Assembly: GCA_016926595.1 (NCBI GenBank) | Contig: JAFGOG010000508.1 | Location: 1-6,159 of the forward strand | Source of the DNA: Anaerolineae bacterium | GTDB taxonomy: Bacteria; Chloroflexota; Anaerolineae; JAAYZQ01 | Reading direction: 5' to 3' | Length of the DNA: 6,159 nucleotides | Shown: piece after piece, positions 5,701-6,159 of the stretch | Layout of the letters: every line of letters starts with the position of its first letter | Position numbering within the stretch: the stretch's first letter is position 1 | Position numbers and translations under genes: made by a program | The notes under the pieces: model-generated | The model's database searches: none | Told to the model about the DNA's origin: nothing | The model's input: only the letters and a program-made list of their open reading frames with translations

Positions 5701-6159
5701 CTATACCTCTTCCCGCAACGGAGAAAAGCCTACACCCAAAACCTCCTGCACCGGCGAGACAATGACAAAAGCGTTGGGGTCTTGAGCATTGACAACCGCC
5801 TTGAGCTGTGGCACCTCGGTCGCGGTCAAAGCGCACATCAGCACGCTGTGCGGCTGGCCGGTGTACATTCCCGTGCCCGGCAGCGCAGTGACGCCGCGGC
5901 GCATGTCGCTCAGGATACGGTCGGCCACTGTCTGGCTGGTCTCGCTGGAGCCGGTGATGATAAAGGCGAGGAGCTGCTGCCGCCGCTGGCTGGGACGGAA
6001 CCAGGCCCGCAGCCCGGCGAGCCGCCTCAGCCCCGCTGGCGCTTCTGGCGCCAGACCGGGCAGGGCAAAGATGCCGTAACGGGGCAGCACCTCGCCGCTG
6101 GCGCGCTGCAGGCCCACCGTCAGCAGCCCGAGCAGCAGCAGCATGCCGTTGAACACAAG
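5701..6159 (-). CDS. YitT/DUF2179-family membrane protein, C-terminal part (5' partial)
   Basis: The frame is open to the window edge, so the start and most membrane helices are missing. Of the 152 visible residues, about 2-17 form the end of a membrane segment (VFNGMLLLLGLLTVGL). A Pro/Arg-rich linker follows (about 23-62). Residues about 65-145 match the soluble DUF2179 domain that ends YitT-type proteins: LAFIITGSSE, then RGVTALPGTGMYTG (88-101), then DPNAFVIVSP and EVLGVGF (139-145). The family's function is poorly known; the domain is thought to bind a small ligand. The linker replaces the last helix and VxDxVxxG segment I would expect just before DUF2179, so this may be a divergent subfamily. 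It is followed after 3 nt by homoserine dehydrogenase. A link to amino acid metabolism or export is only suggested by that context. Confidence 0.8.
   Translation of the reverse strand, partial: LVFNGMLLLLGLLTVGLQRASGEVLPRYGIFALPGLAPEAPAGLRRLAGLRAWFRPSQRRQQLLAFIITGSSETSQTVADRILSDMRRGVTALPGTGMYTGQPHSVLMCALTATEVPQLKAVVNAQDPNAFVIVSPVQEVLGVGFSPLREEV
5706..5713 (-). promoter_or_regulatory. Ribosome binding site for homoserine dehydrogenase
   Basis: GGAAGAGG on the minus strand lies 8 nt before the GTG at 5697 and is embedded in the last codons of the upstream gene. It supports the GTG as the start and cotranscription of the two genes. Confidence 0.65.

Noticed and set aside
6036..6054. Inverted repeat CTGGCGC/GCGCCAG inside the YitT-like gene
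   Set aside because: It is a 7-bp GC-rich stem within coding sequence of a Pro/Ala linker, likely by composition, and it is not near a gene end.

Overview
The window is GC-rich bacterial DNA carrying six protein genes, two of them cut by the window edges. The gene set suggests a member of the Chloroflexota, perhaps an Anaerolineae-like anaerobe or facultative fermenter. This rests on the HhH tail on a permease, the AckA/PduL route to acetate, GTG starts, and a palindromic repeat of a kind I recall from Chloroflexota and cyanobacteria. It is an inference from gene content, since no rRNA or marker gene is present.

Left part, plus strand. Positions 1-989 hold the C-terminal part of an NCS2 uracil/xanthine-type permease with a helix-hairpin-helix (HhH) domain attached. 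A perfect 13-bp hairpin at 1031-1061 probably ends that transcript. A near-consensus promoter (1101-1129, TTCACA-17 bp-TATAAT with extended -10) then starts a two-gene unit. Its first gene (1175-3517) encodes an unusual 780-residue fusion: a cyclic-nucleotide-binding-like domain, an acetate/propionate kinase (AckA) domain and a PduL-type phosphotransacylase domain. It overlaps by 4 nt an alpha/beta hydrolase gene (3514-4428) whose first codons run through a 37-nt palindromic repeat.

Right part, minus strand, convergent with the above. Reading leftwards, there is the C-terminal part of a YitT/DUF2179-type membrane protein (5701-6159), then after 3 nt a short-form homoserine dehydrogenase (4663-5697), then after 72 nt a 62-residue single-helix membrane protein of unknown role (4402-4590). 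The tail of the last one overlaps the end of the hydrolase gene.

The most interesting item is the fusion protein. In principle it joins both steps from acyl-CoA to carboxylate plus ATP in one chain with a sensor-like domain in front. The PduL part keeps its metal-binding motifs. The kinase part has lost several nucleotide- and metal-binding residues, and the cNMP-like domain has lost its ligand-binding Glu and Arg. The protein may therefore be a phosphotransacylase with a remodelled or regulatory kinase, rather than a simple channelled acetate-forming enzyme.
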